DNA of 64,000 nt from Desulfovibrio intestinalis (GTDB lineage Bacteria; Desulfobacterota; Desulfovibrionia; Desulfovibrionales; Desulfovibrionaceae). Location: positions 310,001-374,000 of the forward strand of contig NZ_JACHGO010000001.1 in the NCBI RefSeq assembly GCF_014202345.1. The letters are read 5' to 3'. Position numbers and translations under genes: made by a program. The notes beneath the pieces are model-generated. The model was not told the origin of the DNA, did no database searches, and was given only the letters and a program-made list of their open reading frames with translations. Below are positions 26,319-35,383 of the stretch, one piece after another. How positions within the stretch are numbered: the first letter of the stretch is position 1; each line of letters opens with the position of its first letter.

Positions 26319-26552
26319 GAGGCCTGCCTTTTGTTGTGGGGTAGCCGTGGTGTAAGGAGGAAGCAGGGCGCATGAAGCACGCCCTGGCAATGGCTGATTT
26401 GCCGTTGCTTGCGAAAACCGTAGCGTAAAAAATATACTTTCGCCAGCGGGGACAGTGGCATTGCCTGATTTGACCTGAGTACCGGAAAAGCGCGTTGGAG
26501 CGGTAAATTACGGATGGATGGAACCGTAGATCAGGGTGATGGGCAATGAAAA

Positions 26553-26577
26553 GACCCCCTCATTGGTGCAGGGGGTC
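26553..26577 (-). terminator. Terminator of the chemoreceptor gene
   Basis: Arms GACCCCCT/AGGGGGTC followed on the minus strand by TTTTC, 27 bp past the chemoreceptor stop. Confidence 0.78.
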
Positions 26578-26603
26578 AGGTTGTTCTTCGGGAAAACAGC
26601 GGG

Positions 26604-28697
26604 TTATCCCCGCTTCATTTCGGCGATAAGCTGATTGAGCGCCTGCGCTTGCCGGGCCAGTTCAGTCACTGCTTGCGCAGCTTCGCCCATAGCCTGTGCT
26701 GTCTGGCTGGACATATCGTTCACTTGGGCAATGGACTGATTTATTTCTTCACTGGCGGCGGATTGCTCCTCACTGGCAGTGGCGATAGCGCCTACCTGAT
26801 CTGCCGTGGCTTCAACATTGGTAACGATCTGCCGCAAGGCATCACCAGACTGACTGGCAAAGAGGGTCGCTGTTTCCACTTCCTGCAAAGCCTTGTCCAT
26901 AGCTGCAACACTTTGGGAAGCACTTTCCTGAATAGAGGATATGGCGCTACCCACATCGTTTGTTGAAGCCATAGTCTTTTCAGCCAGCTTGCGTACCTCG
27001 TCTGCAACCACGGCAAATCCCCGGCCAGCATCCCCGGCACGGGCCGCTTCGATGGCGGCGTTGAGCGCCAGCAGGTTGGTCTGATCCGCAATGTCCGAAA
27101 TGACGTTCATAATGCGGTTGATAGCCTGGGCGTGGTCATTGAGCTTTGACATGTCGGTCTTGAGCTCCAATGATACCTTATGCACCTGATCGATACTCTT
27201 CAGGGCGCTTTGTACTATTTTTGCGCCATCTTCGGCGTTGGCTCTGGTTTCCGTTGATACGGATGCGGCAGAAGAGGCGTTGCGGGCAACCTCCTGCACG
27301 GTGGCGTTCATTTCGTTCATGGCAGTGGCTGCTTCACCCAGGCGTTGGGCTGATTCAACAGCGCCGCGGTCAGATTGCTCTATCTGGGCAGAAAGCTGGC
27401 TTGAGGCAGAAGAAATAATGGAAACGACACCTTCCAGCTGGCCAGCGGCGGCCAACATGCCTTCGCGTTTGGCGTTCTCGGCCTGATGAGCTGCCTCTTC
27501 GGCCCGCAGGGTGGCCTGTTGGGCTGCCTCTGTGGCCTGTTGGGCTGCCAATGTTTTCTGGTCGCTCTCTTCAAGCAGGGTTTTGATGTTGCCCATCATG
27601 TGCCCCATCCCCTGGCCGAGAACACTGAATTCATCCCTGCGGTTTTGTGCTTGCGACAGTAAACGTGTTTCTGCCGGATCGGTTTCAAGTCTGCCCCCAG
27701 CCACAGCGTTCGCCATGTTGGAGAACCCGCGTACCATATGTGCTATGCCGCGTGCCGAGAAAATGATCATAAAGCCGACAATCAGAACGCATACTGCGGC
27801 CACCAGCAGGGCATTGGTAAACATTCTGTGTACTGGCGCCAGAATTTCACTGCGGTCAAGCTCAAGACCGATAATCCAGTTTTCTTCAGGCAGTTCCTGA
27901 AAATAGATGAATTTTGCATCCCCCTTGTTGTCAGCATAATCAACACGGCCATGCTTTGCCGTCATCATCTCGCGTACATGAGGCTTGTTGCCGTCTTCGC
28001 GAGAGAGTGTTTTCGGGTCAGGGTGCATGACCATTTTTCCGGACATGTCATATATAAATGCAAATCCCTTTTCACCCACCTTGACGAGATTTGTTGTGTC
28101 GTCGGCAAGGTTGCTGTTGCTGATACCTACAGTGATGACGCCTACGATTTTTTTGTTGCGTTCGACTGGAACGGCAATAACTGTCGTAGGTTGTCCGGTT
28201 GTGGCGCTGATGACATCAACGATGCTTGTTTTGCCCTTCAATGCTTCGGTAAAGTAAGAACGCTGGGAAAAATCGGTCCCTACAGATTTGCTTGGCCCTG
28301 TTTGTCCGCTAACATGATGTGCAATGACTTTGCCATCTGGAGCAATAAGTGCGCTATAGGAGATGTTGTCGCTAACATCGGTGAATTCCTGCAACGCAGT
28401 ATCCGCCGCGAGCGCTTGTGGCGAAGAGAGCGCCCCATCTTCGCCAGTGCTGTACCTGTTTATGTACAGCGTTATCCTGTTGTTTTGGGCCACGATGCCA
28501 AGGGAATCTTTCAATCCCATAAGGACAGCGTGAATACCTGATGCCTGGGTTTGCAGCACTATTTTCATGTCAGTTTCTATCTGCTCGCGCAGAATTTTTT
28601 CTGACATTTTGTAGCTTACGCCTGCGAGCAGCATCAAACCAAGAACCGCCGGAACAAGAATGAAAAGAATCATTTTGGCCAACAAACCAAGTTTCAT
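26604..28697 (-). CDS. Methyl-accepting chemotaxis protein with double-Cache sensor
   Basis: A 697-residue chemoreceptor. TM1 is residues about 8-29; the periplasmic region (30-305) is Cache-like, with [14 protein letters not shown] and [12 protein letters not shown] typical of dCache_1. TM2 is at about 307-328 ([17 protein letters not shown]), followed by a HAMP region, coiled coil (with several EAAQQA/EAAHQA repeats) and the signalling hairpin with the conserved [20 protein letters not shown]. The C-terminus lacks a CheR-binding pentapeptide. It probably senses small organic acids or amino acids. GGAG precedes the ATG at 28697. Confidence 0.93.
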   Translation of the reverse strand: MKLGLLAKMILFILVPAVLGLMLLAGVSYKMSEKILREQIETDMKIVLQTQASGIHAVLMGLKDSLGIVAQNNRITLYINRYSTGEDGALSSPQALAADTALQEFTDVSDNISYSALIAPDGKVIAHHVSGQTGPSKSVGTDFSQRSYFTEALKGKTSIVDVISATTGQPTTVIAVPVERNKKIVGVITVGISNSNLADDTTNLVKVGEKGFAFIYDMSGKMVMHPDPKTLSREDGNKPHVREMMTAKHGRVDYADNKGDAKFIYFQELPEENWIIGLELDRSEILAPVHRMFTNALLVAAVCVLIVGFMIIFSARGIAHMVRGFSNMANAVAGGRLETDPAETRLLSQAQNRRDEFSVLGQGMGHMMGNIKTLLEESDQKTLAAQQATEAAQQATLRAEEAAHQAENAKREGMLAAAGQLEGVVSIISSASSQLSAQIEQSDRGAVESAQRLGEAATAMNEMNATVQEVARNASSAASVSTETRANAEDGAKIVQSALKSIDQVHKVSLELKTDMSKLNDHAQAINRIMNVISDIADQTNLLALNAAIEAARAGDAGRGFAVVADEVRKLAEKTMASTNDVGSAISSIQESASQSVAAMDKALQEVETATLFASQSGDALRQIVTNVEATADQVGAIATASEEQSAASEEINQSIAQVNDMSSQTAQAMGEAAQAVTELARQAQALNQLIAEMKRG

Positions 28698-29156
28698 GCA
28701 CGCTCTCCTTATGAATAATAAACAATAGTATAGGGTTATCTGCATCAATCCTTGCAGACGACAGATTAATGGGCTCTATAGTACCCATTAAAACGTAAGA
28801 AAATATACTTCGATAGATATACTCATCGGTTAGTTAGAGATACTGATTATGGATATATTGAGATAATTATCATAAATATGTATAATTTTTTGTTAACATG
28901 CTATAATTAAAGAATATTTAATACATAATTTTTTATAGCATTCGTTGGGGCAGTAGGCGCCTGTTTTTTGCTGTTACAGTCTCTGTTTTCGGGTTTTATA
29001 TAAATAGTATAGTGAAATTAGGGTGTTGTTGGTAATAATGAATGTAGTGTTGCTTTATGCAGGCAAGGATGAGTACTGAGAATAAAACGCGAGAAATTTG
29101 AAATAGTTCAGTGCGCTGAATTGGCTGGTCATTGGTAATAGAGGGGTAAAACAAAA
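28698..29156. other. AT-rich 460-bp intergenic region
   Basis: This region is far richer in A and T than its neighbours and has no credible coding frame. It contains the perfect palindrome GATAATTATC at 28862-28871, which resembles the core of a Fur-type or other AT-rich operator, about 165 bp upstream of the chemoreceptor start. Confidence 0.55.
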
Positions 29157-29186
29157 CCGCCCACCCCTTTTAATCAGGGCGGGCGG
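29157..29186 (-). terminator. Terminator of the DEAD-box helicase gene
   Basis: A 10-bp stem with one G-T wobble (CCGCCCGCCC/GGGTGGGCGG) followed by TTTTGTTTT on the minus strand. Confidence 0.82.
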
Positions 29187-29218
29187 TCATTACGCATATG
29201 CTATATGAAAAAGCACGA

Positions 29219-31000
29219 CTAGTCGTCGTTATCTCCCAAGAAGCCGCGGGGCTTTTTGCCATATCTGGCAGGCGGCTGGCGACGCGCCCCTGGGGCGCCG
29301 GGCTTACGTGGACGGGGTGTTCCCGGTCTGCCGCTATCCATTTTCGCAGCCACACGCGTTCCTGCGATGAACACGCCTCTGTTGAGCACAGACATCACGT
29401 CTTCTGCCATATCTGAAGAGATTTCTACCAGAGAAAACCCTTTTTGAATGCTGATAGCGCCGATATGGCGGCTGGAAATGCCCGTTTCACCAGTGATGGC
29501 CCCAACCAGTTCGCGGGGGCTGACCTTGTTCATGTGACCCACATTGACGTGCAGCTTGGTCATGGGACCGTCATTTTCACGGCGTTGCGGCTTTGCGCCA
29601 GACCGGCCAGCGTCACGCCTGTCGAACGATCCTTCGTTTGCCGGGCGACGGGGAGGCATGGACAGGGGATCCTGTTCAGAAGCTTTGTCCTGATCGCCAA
29701 AGTCTCTCTGCATCAAAAGCTTGAGCAGCGCGGCTGATACGTCGCGATTGGTGACCTCACCGTCGGGAAACTGCGCGGCCAGAAATTCTTCGACCAGCAC
29801 CAGCCAGCGTTCCAGCGGTCCGCCTTCGAGAGTCTGGCGTACTTCATCCAGCAGGCGGGACGTGCGGATGCTGTCCACGTCGCGCAGGCTTGGCAGGCGG
29901 CCTTCAGTAATGCGTGCCTTGGTAAAGCGGATGATGTCGCGCATCTTGTAATGTTCGCGCATGGTCACAAAGGTGAAGGCGCTGCCAACACGTCCTGCGC
30001 GTCCGGTACGGCCAATGCGGTGTACATATTTTTCAACATCGTGCGGGATGTCATAGTTGACGACGGCGTCCACGTCATCCACGTCCAGGCCGCGCGCGGC
30101 AACGTCAGTAGCCACAAGCACGTCCAGGCCGTCGGTACGAAAACGCTGCATTACCCGGTCACGCTGTGACTGGGCCAGGTTGCCGTGCAGACCGTCAGCC
30201 TGATAGCCGCGCTGCTGCAGGTGCAGGGTCACTTCATCCACGCTACGTTTGGTTGAGCAGAAAACCAGGGCTTTGCGAAAACCCTGCGAATCCAGCAGAC
30301 GGCAGAGAGCGTCCATTTTCTGATGAGGACGCACCTCATAGTAAACCTGCTCAATGGCGGGAACCGTAAGCATTTTTTGAGCGACCGTGAGCATTTCAGG
30401 GTCACGCAAAAAGCGTTTGCACAGCTCGCGGATAGGCCCTGGCACTGTGGCCGAAAACAGCACTCGCTGGCAGTTAGCGGGGGTCTGCTCAAGGATGGCT
30501 TCGATATCTTCACGAAAGCCCATATCCAGCATTTCGTCGGCTTCGTCCAGCACGGCTGCGGTAATGGAGTTGAGCTTCAGCGTGCCGCGCTTCATGTGGT
30601 CCATAACGCGGCCAGGCGTACCAACCACAATCTGTACGCCCTTGTCGAGAGCACGCAACTGCCGTTCAATGGGCTGCCCGCCATAAATGGGAAGAATGGC
30701 AACGCCACGCTTGCGGGCTGCAAGCTTGTTCAGTTCTTCGGCCACCTGAATGGCCAGTTCACGCGTAGGGCAGAGCACCAGAGCTTGCACGTGTTTGGCA
30801 TTCGTCAGTTTTTCCAGAAGAGGCAGGCCAAAGGCCGCGGTTTTTCCGGTTCCTGTCTGCGCCTGGCCAAGGGCATCTCTACCCGCCAGTAGCGCGGGGA
30901 TGGCCAAGACCTGTATGGGGGAGGGTTCTTCAAACCCAAGATCTTCAACTGCTTTCAATAATTCGCGGGATAAACCCAGATCTTCAAAAGATGCGGTCAT
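29219..31000 (-). CDS. DEAD-box ATP-dependent RNA helicase, DeaD/CsdA-like
   Basis: A 593-residue RNA helicase for ribosome assembly or cold-adapted RNA unwinding. In order: Q motif (GFEEPSPIQ, 22-30), Walker A AQTGTGKT (47-54), TPGRVMDHM, DEAD within VLDEADEMLDMG, SAT within LFSATVP, ARGLD and HRIGRTGRAG. A DbpA-type RNA-binding domain follows (KLHVNVGHMNKVSPRELVG), and the tail is rich in Arg, Pro and Gly. The ATG at 31000 has AGGA upstream; the longer frame starting at 31069 adds an unlikely leader. Confidence 0.93.
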   Translation of the reverse strand: MTASFEDLGLSRELLKAVEDLGFEEPSPIQVLAIPALLAGRDALGQAQTGTGKTAAFGLPLLEKLTNAKHVQALVLCPTRELAIQVAEELNKLAARKRGVAILPIYGGQPIERQLRALDKGVQIVVGTPGRVMDHMKRGTLKLNSITAAVLDEADEMLDMGFREDIEAILEQTPANCQRVLFSATVPGPIRELCKRFLRDPEMLTVAQKMLTVPAIEQVYYEVRPHQKMDALCRLLDSQGFRKALVFCSTKRSVDEVTLHLQQRGYQADGLHGNLAQSQRDRVMQRFRTDGLDVLVATDVAARGLDVDDVDAVVNYDIPHDVEKYVHRIGRTGRAGRVGSAFTFVTMREHYKMRDIIRFTKARITEGRLPSLRDVDSIRTSRLLDEVRQTLEGGPLERWLVLVEEFLAAQFPDGEVTNRDVSAALLKLLMQRDFGDQDKASEQDPLSMPPRRPANEGSFDRRDAGRSGAKPQRRENDGPMTKLHVNVGHMNKVSPRELVGAITGETGISSRHIGAISIQKGFSLVEISSDMAEDVMSVLNRGVFIAGTRVAAKMDSGRPGTPRPRKPGAPGARRQPPARYGKKPRGFLGDNDD

Positions 31001-31163
31001 GCTGTTCCTGAAATAAAATTTTACGGAAGGGATTTTCGGGGTGGGGAAATATAGCCCCATCCTGCGCAATACACAATGAGTATGATGTGTTAATATCCGG
31101 TTTCAGTACCGGAAGGGTCAGCCTAGCCTGGGGAAAAGCCCGCCCTCACTGGTTTATGGCTGT

Positions 31164-31191
31164 TTGCATTTGTGCCCTGAGAGAGTATAGT
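31164..31191 (+). promoter_or_regulatory. Candidate sigma-70 promoter of tatA
   Basis: TTGCAT, 16 bases, TATAGT, ending about 70 bp before the tatA start codon. Confidence 0.45.
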
Positions 31192-31263
31192 CGAGAAAAT
31201 GGCTGAACGTAGGGGCCTGTTCTGGCAGCCAACTAACGGCCTTTAACAGGAAGGACGGTTTTT

Positions 31264-31458
31264 ATGGGTGCATTAAGTATACAGCATTTGCTGGTGGTGC
31301 TGGTTGTAGTACTGTTGTTGTTTGGCTCGAAAAAACTGCCTGAAATAGGCGGCGGGCTTGGCAGGGCTATCAAAAATTTCAAAAAGGCAACCACTGAGCC
31401 CGATGAAATTGACATAACTGCCCGCAATAACAGCAACGATAACAATAAATCTGCGTAA
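31264..31458 (+). CDS. tatA: Sec-independent translocase subunit TatA/TatE
   Basis: A 64-residue protein with an N-terminal membrane helix ([14 protein letters not shown], about 8-21), the conserved FG hinge, [19 protein letters not shown] amphipathic helix and a polar Asn/Asp-rich tail. It forms the pore of the twin-arginine translocation system in the inner membrane. GGAAGGA precedes the ATG. It stands alone, as often seen outside enterobacteria; tatB and tatC are not in the window. At least one predicted Tat substrate (the MBL protein at 37.7 kb) is. Confidence 0.93.
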   Translation: MGALSIQHLLVVLVVVLLLFGSKKLPEIGGGLGRAIKNFKKATTEPDEIDITARNNSNDNNKSA

Positions 31459-31497
31459 CAAACCGAGATTCAAAAAGTTTTTGAACTTGGTTTATGC

Positions 31498-31523
31498 AAG
31501 CCCCAAGTCTCGGCTTGGGGCTT
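31498..31523 (+). terminator. Terminator after tatA
   Basis: A perfect 10-bp stem AAGCCCCAAG/CTTGGGGCTT with loop TCTCGG; the following T content is modest. Confidence 0.7.
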
Positions 31524-31558
31524 ACGCTTTCGCTGCTGCAATAGCATATGAGAAAATG

Positions 31559-31619
31559 AAAGTCCCGGCAAGAGCCGGGACTTTCATTTATCTGGATTCG
31601 GCAGAAAGAATCTGCCGAA
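31559..31619 (-). terminator. Tandem hairpins ending the 31.6-kb secreted-protein gene
   Basis: Two stems: TTCGGCAGA/TCTGCCGAA (31597-31619), immediately after the stop codon, and AAAGTCCCGGC/GCCGGGACTTT (31559-31584), which is flanked by T-rich sequence on both strands and can terminate in both directions. Confidence 0.75.
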
Positions 31620-31621
31620 AA

Positions 31622-32092
31622 TTAGAATGAGGGAATGAGCTTGGCATCAGTAGCCTTGAGATGCTTGAGCAGATCTTTGCCCACAGCCACATCGGAACCC
31701 ACAATGGTGGTCACGGCAAAAGCCTTGCCGTTGGAGCCGAAGTAGGAAATGCCCTTGCCGCTGCCTTGCTCGAAGGTAGACACATAGAAACCGTTTTCTT
31801 CCTTGGGGGTGCTGGGGGACATGCCGCCGCTTTTCATATTGGCGGTGGTCTGTTCGGCCACGTCTTTGGCGCTCATCGGCGCGTCAACGATAGTGATGGT
31901 CACTGCGGTACCATTGCTCTTGTTTTGGAACAAAGCCACGCTGGAACCCTGCTGGCTGATGACCTCGGAAGGCTGAATCCAGTCTGCGGGGAGTGTTATT
32001 GTGAAGTGAGGGGTCTTGACTTCGGTAGCAAAAACAACAGCGGCACTCATGATGAGCACAGCGGCCAGAACAAGGCTGAGAGTTTTTTTCAT
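31622..32092 (-). CDS. Small secreted protein of unknown function
   Basis: A 156-residue protein with a typical signal peptide (MKKTLSLVLAAVLIMSAAVV, cleavage near FATEV) and a mature part of about 130 residues starting HFTITLPADWI. The mature part resembles small periplasmic beta-sandwich proteins of the DUF1795/PsbP-like type, but I cannot name a function. CGGAG precedes the ATG. The upstream region carries TTGT/ACAA inverted repeats that look like operators. Confidence 0.7.
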   Translation of the reverse strand: MKKTLSLVLAAVLIMSAAVVFATEVKTPHFTITLPADWIQPSEVISQQGSSVALFQNKSNGTAVTITIVDAPMSAKDVAEQTTANMKSGGMSPSTPKEENGFYVSTFEQGSGKGISYFGSNGKAFAVTTIVGSDVAVGKDLLKHLKATDAKLIPSF

Positions 32093-32722
32093 TTAGAATT
32101 CTCCGTAGTTAAGCAGCCTTTTTATGACTGCTGGTATGTTTTGTGGAACAATATACTTTTAATAATCACGTTTTCCACAACAACGTATATTGTTGTCACA
32201 ACAATATGTTTATGTCCATTTTTTAGCCAGACATATTGTAATATCGGCAGTGTAAATGTTTCTATGCTGGGACGTTTGCTGTGATTATGACCAAATAATA
32301 TGCAACTTCTGTCTTTGTTTTACCATGTGAAGTCACTGGTCTTTAATGAATATATCCATATAAGAAGTGATAATATTCGTGGGCAGTAATCGGATTTGTT
32401 GTGCAACAAAAAGCGAAGATGCGTCTTTTTGTCCCTGCTTGGGAAGCGTGGGCACTGACGTCAAGGCCGTCCGTTACAAGCGCCTTTTCAGGTGTTTCAG
32501 TGCCGAATTTTTCTTTTATTCCGGTAGCGTGCTGCCTGGGTGCATTTTCCACATAACAGGCTGGTTCTCCTTCATCTAATAAGGAGATTCTTTGATCGCG
32601 TGAAGCCTTGTGCAAGATGGGCAAAATCTTTGTGGGAACGAGGCATTGAGGCTATATTTGAGTGAATGCAATTGATAAGAGCGCGGACTGATTTGGGGCG
32701 GCGTATGGCTGTCGGTAATGTT
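32093..32722. other. AT-rich 630-bp gap, possible gene remnant at 32343-32624
   Basis: It lies between the secreted-protein gene and the sodB terminator. A minus-strand frame of 93 codons (32343-32624) lacks a ribosome-binding site and any recognisable product. Another minus frame there starts with AAGGAG-like context but hits TAA after 19 codons and again later, so this may be decayed coding DNA. I do not call a gene. Confidence 0.4.
32177..32205. promoter_or_regulatory. Overlapping TTGTTGT/ACAACAA inverted repeats
   Basis: ATTGTTGT, one base, ACAACAAT is a perfect 8-bp inverted repeat at 32189-32205; its left half also pairs with ACAACAA at 32177-32183. A further ACAAT half-site is at 32148-32152. 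The cluster is 85-115 bp upstream of the secreted-protein start and looks like an operator for an unknown regulator. Confidence 0.4.
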
Positions 32723-32760
32723 ATGCCAAGGGGCGTGCTTTAGCGCATGCCCCTTGGCAT
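32723..32760 (-). terminator. Terminator of sodB
   Basis: A 16-bp stem with one wobble (core ATGCCAAGGGGC/GCCCCTTGGCAT), loop TTTAGC, 14 bp past the sodB stop. The T tract is weak. Confidence 0.7.
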
Positions 32761-32774
32761 TTGTACGAAGTGGA

Positions 32775-33362
32775 TCAGCCTTTGAAATTATTAGCTGCAA
32801 AATCCCAGTTAACCAGTTTTTCGAAAAATGTCTCAATGAACTTGGGCCGGGCATTACGGTAGTCGATGTAGTAAGCGTGTTCCCATACATCAATGGTCAG
32901 AATGGGGGTGTCGCCAGTTTTCAGTGGGTTGCCAGCAGCGCCCAGGTTCTGGATTTCCAGCGCGCCGTCGGATTTTTTAACAAGATATGTCCAGCCTGAA
33001 CCAAAGTTGCCAGCGGCTTTGGCTGAAAAATCTTCCTTGAATTTGTCAAAGCTTCCCCACTGCGCGTTGATGGCGTCTGCCAGAGGGCACACGGGCTTTC
33101 CTCCGCCATTGGGCCGCAAACAGCTCCAGAAGAAGGTATGGTTCCATACTTGCGCGGCGTTGTTATAAATGCCTGAAGGAGGAGCTTTTTTGATTATATC
33201 CTCAAGAGACATGTCTTTATACTCGGTGCCTTCCTGAAGATTATTCAGGTTGGTTACATAGGCTCTATGGTGCTTGCCATAGTGGTATTCCATCGTTTCC
33301 TGTGAAATGGCTGGAGCCAGGGCGTCCATCGCATAGGGAAGTTCGGGCAGAATGCGTTCCAT
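32775..33362 (-). CDS. sodB: Superoxide dismutase, iron type
   Basis: A 195-residue cytoplasmic enzyme that dismutates superoxide. Metal ligands are visible at His27 (EYHYGKHH), the His of AAQVWNHTFFW near 75, and Asp/His of DVWEHAYYID near 157-161. The Gln in NNAAQVWNH and the GSGWTYLV segment favour the iron form. The length is standard. GGAG precedes the ATG, and a good promoter lies about 80 bp upstream. With the flavodiiron protein at 55.5 kb it forms part of the oxygen defence of an anaerobe. Confidence 0.94.
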   Translation of the reverse strand: MERILPELPYAMDALAPAISQETMEYHYGKHHRAYVTNLNNLQEGTEYKDMSLEDIIKKAPPSGIYNNAAQVWNHTFFWSCLRPNGGGKPVCPLADAINAQWGSFDKFKEDFSAKAAGNFGSGWTYLVKKSDGALEIQNLGAAGNPLKTGDTPILTIDVWEHAYYIDYRNARPKFIETFFEKLVNWDFAANNFKG

Positions 33363-33442
33363 TTTTAACTCCGTATGGTATTATTTCGTGTTGAAAAACA
33401 GACAGGCCAACTCCTTCTCCCCAAAAAACTTACTTCTACCAA

Positions 33443-33471
33443 ACCATAGCAGTTGATAATAGATAGTTCAA
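33443..33471 (-). promoter_or_regulatory. Sigma-70-like promoter of sodB
   Basis: On the minus strand TTGAAC, 17 bases, TATGGT, about 80 bp upstream of the sodB start. Confidence 0.55.
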
Positions 33472-33660
33472 TATTGCCTGCTACGGAATTGTCAGCATTG
33501 GTTTAAGGACGATTTAGACGCAAAAATAGCTGGAAAGGCGCTGATGGCGGCACTGTTTAGACTGGATTAATTGGGGGATGCTTCGCGCTTAAAAATTGCC
33601 GTTCAACCAAAAATGCAATCTTAGTCTGAATATACGGTGTGTTGCGGTGCGCTTTGCCCT

Positions 33661-33706
33661 AGGGGCTGTTTCTAAATAATTCTTTTGTCCAATTGGCTGC
33701 GTCAAA
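33661..33706 (+). repeat. Solo end of the dispersed 148-bp element
   Basis: About 46 bp that match, in opposite orientation, the right end of the complete element at 50884-51031: GGGCTGTT, AATAATTCTTTTG and CTGCGTCAAA are shared. The rest of the element is missing here. Confidence 0.65.
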
Positions 33707-33852
33707 TTTTATGTGAGGCTTTCAGGCGTGCGGAGGGCAGTGATCAGGAGGGGGATGGGTAAAGATAGATGAGGGCGCTCGTTTCCGTTCCATGCGGTCT
33801 GAAAAGAGTTTTTTTGTGGTTCTTGTGGAGTCTGCAGCATGAAGCACATATG

Positions 33853-35046
33853 TTAGGGGGTTCCTGGCCGGGGCTGCCAGCGCTGCAGCAGGCGGCCGAA
33901 GCCTGCTGCAATGTCCGCATAGTGGCTGTCGGCGTCTGGCCCAAAGGTCTTTGTCCGGTGACTGACCAAAATCAGGACTGCCAGCAATCCGTGCTCGTCG
34001 TAGAAGGGTTTGGCGTAGTATGACCGTATGCCCAGCGGCGCAAACAATGCCCAGTCAATGGATTTCACGCTGTCCTGCGTGTCTTCCACTAAAAGGTAGC
34101 TAAGCCCAAAGCGTTCAATATCCTGTGCTATGGTGCCTTCATAGGCATGGAGCGCGCCCCATTCCAGATCTTTGAACGCGCCACCCACACCGAAAACAGC
34201 TACTCGCCCCCTGTTGGACTGGATGTGCGAAAGCAGCATTCCGTCCACCTCCGGGCCGCATTGCGCGTACAATTCCTCCATTGCCACGCGCAATCCGCCG
34301 GGGCGCAGGGTTTTATCCGTCTCTTCAGTCTGCATAATGGGAAATTGTCTGGCGTCTACATTGACCAGGGCTGCCCGCACCACTTGCCCGTGGTGTCCGC
34401 CCCAGGGCGTCAGGCGTGCATGCGCCGAAAAAAGACCTCGTTCCGCATTGCCCAGCATGAGCTTGCCAGACCATGCATCGTTATTCACAGCTTTGTCGGC
34501 TGCGGCAAACAACTGCGTGCCCAGATCATCAGGAGCAGCGTCGCGCAAGGTCAATGTGCGCGACGCTTGCCCTTCACCCAAAAAAAGGCCGCGGGCCGCC
34601 GCATTGGCTTCTCTGATTTCGCGGGATTGCATGTCCAGAGTAAATACAGGGTAGTCCGCGTCGCCCACGTTCATGCGCAACTGTGCCTTATAACATTCCG
34701 CACCGTAGCCGCCGGGAAAAAAAGCTTCCTTGAGAAAACCGCTGTACAGATCTTCCTCCGGGCCGGGCCACCCCTGGAGCATAAGCGGCTTGCGTCCGCC
34801 GTCGGGCCGGATGCGAAAAATGGCCGAAGCCGGACGCGCCGCATGAATCATGTCCCAAAATTCCACCAGCAGCGGGTAGTCTTCAGAAACCACGATCTCT
34901 TTTCGGTAAGAGGCATTTTTGAGCAGCTGGGGGGCATCCACGCCCTCCAATTGCCAGCGCGTGAACAGCTTCAAGCGCGATTCGCGCTGCCGTATGCTCC
35001 ACAATAAACCGGGAAAACCGTTCCGCCATTGCGAAAAACGCGGCAT
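33853..35046 (-). CDS. PAS/GAF-like sensory protein without output domain
   Basis: A 397-residue soluble protein. Residues about 130-230 look PAS-like (YPVFTLDMQSREIREANAAARGLF), and 250-395 look GAF-like (ALFAPLGIRSYYAKPFYDEHGLLAVLILVSH). No kinase, GGDEF, HTH or methyl-accepting domain follows, so it may act by protein contact. The ATG at 35046 has AAGGAG at 5 bases. It is divergent from the GntR gene, and the shared upstream region holds palindromic sites, so it could belong to the same regulon. I do not recognise a named family. Confidence 0.6.
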   Translation of the reverse strand: MPRFSQWRNGFPGLLWSIRQRESRLKLFTRWQLEGVDAPQLLKNASYRKEIVVSEDYPLLVEFWDMIHAARPASAIFRIRPDGGRKPLMLQGWPGPEEDLYSGFLKEAFFPGGYGAECYKAQLRMNVGDADYPVFTLDMQSREIREANAAARGLFLGEGQASRTLTLRDAAPDDLGTQLFAAADKAVNNDAWSGKLMLGNAERGLFSAHARLTPWGGHHGQVVRAALVNVDARQFPIMQTEETDKTLRPGGLRVAMEELYAQCGPEVDGMLLSHIQSNRGRVAVFGVGGAFKDLEWGALHAYEGTIAQDIERFGLSYLLVEDTQDSVKSIDWALFAPLGIRSYYAKPFYDEHGLLAVLILVSHRTKTFGPDADSHYADIAAGFGRLLQRWQPRPGTP

Positions 35047-35383
35047 AGAAACTCCTTTTCTTGCAATCAATCTAGTTCCGCCGCTGCGTGGCTACTATGC
35101 AGGTAAGATAGATGGCAGGGAGGTTTTTTTCAATGTAGATTGGTTATACCAATTTTTTATTATGATTGGTTATACTGATAAACTGGGCGAAAAATAAGCT
35201 TTTATAACCTATAAAATTCTTTAAATTTTATTATGGTCATACCAGTTTTAAAAAAGTATTTTTTATTTTTCAATATATTAGATGCATACCAGACCAAAGC
35301 TGAAGGATTATTGCTACATTTTTTTAGAGCTGGCAGTATCAGGCACACAGAAAACACGCACAACGTTTTGCCAGGAGACGGTC
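35047..35383. other. AT-rich divergent regulatory region
   Basis: 337 bp between the PAS/GAF-like gene and the GntR gene, much richer in A and T than either. It has no gene but carries the operator-like palindromes listed separately. Confidence 0.6.
35140..35244. promoter_or_regulatory. Three TGGT-N3-ACCA operator-like sites
   Basis: Perfect TTGGT-TAT-ACCAA at 35140-35152, a near-perfect copy TTGGT-TAT-ACTGA at 35166-35178, and TGGT-CAT-ACCA at 35234-35244; a TACCA half-site follows at 35287. FadR-subfamily GntR regulators typically bind TGGTNNNACCA-like palindromes, so these are probably autoregulatory sites of the adjacent regulator. Confidence 0.6.

Noticed and set aside
32343-32624. 93-codon minus-strand frame between the secreted-protein and sodB genes
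   Set aside because: No ribosome-binding site and no recognisable product; listed only as a possible remnant.
33876-33915. TGCAGCAGGC/GCCTGCTGCA inverted repeat as a terminator of the PAS/GAF-like gene
   Set aside because: It lies inside the coding sequence before the stop codon and has no T tract, so it is probably a coincidence of codon use.
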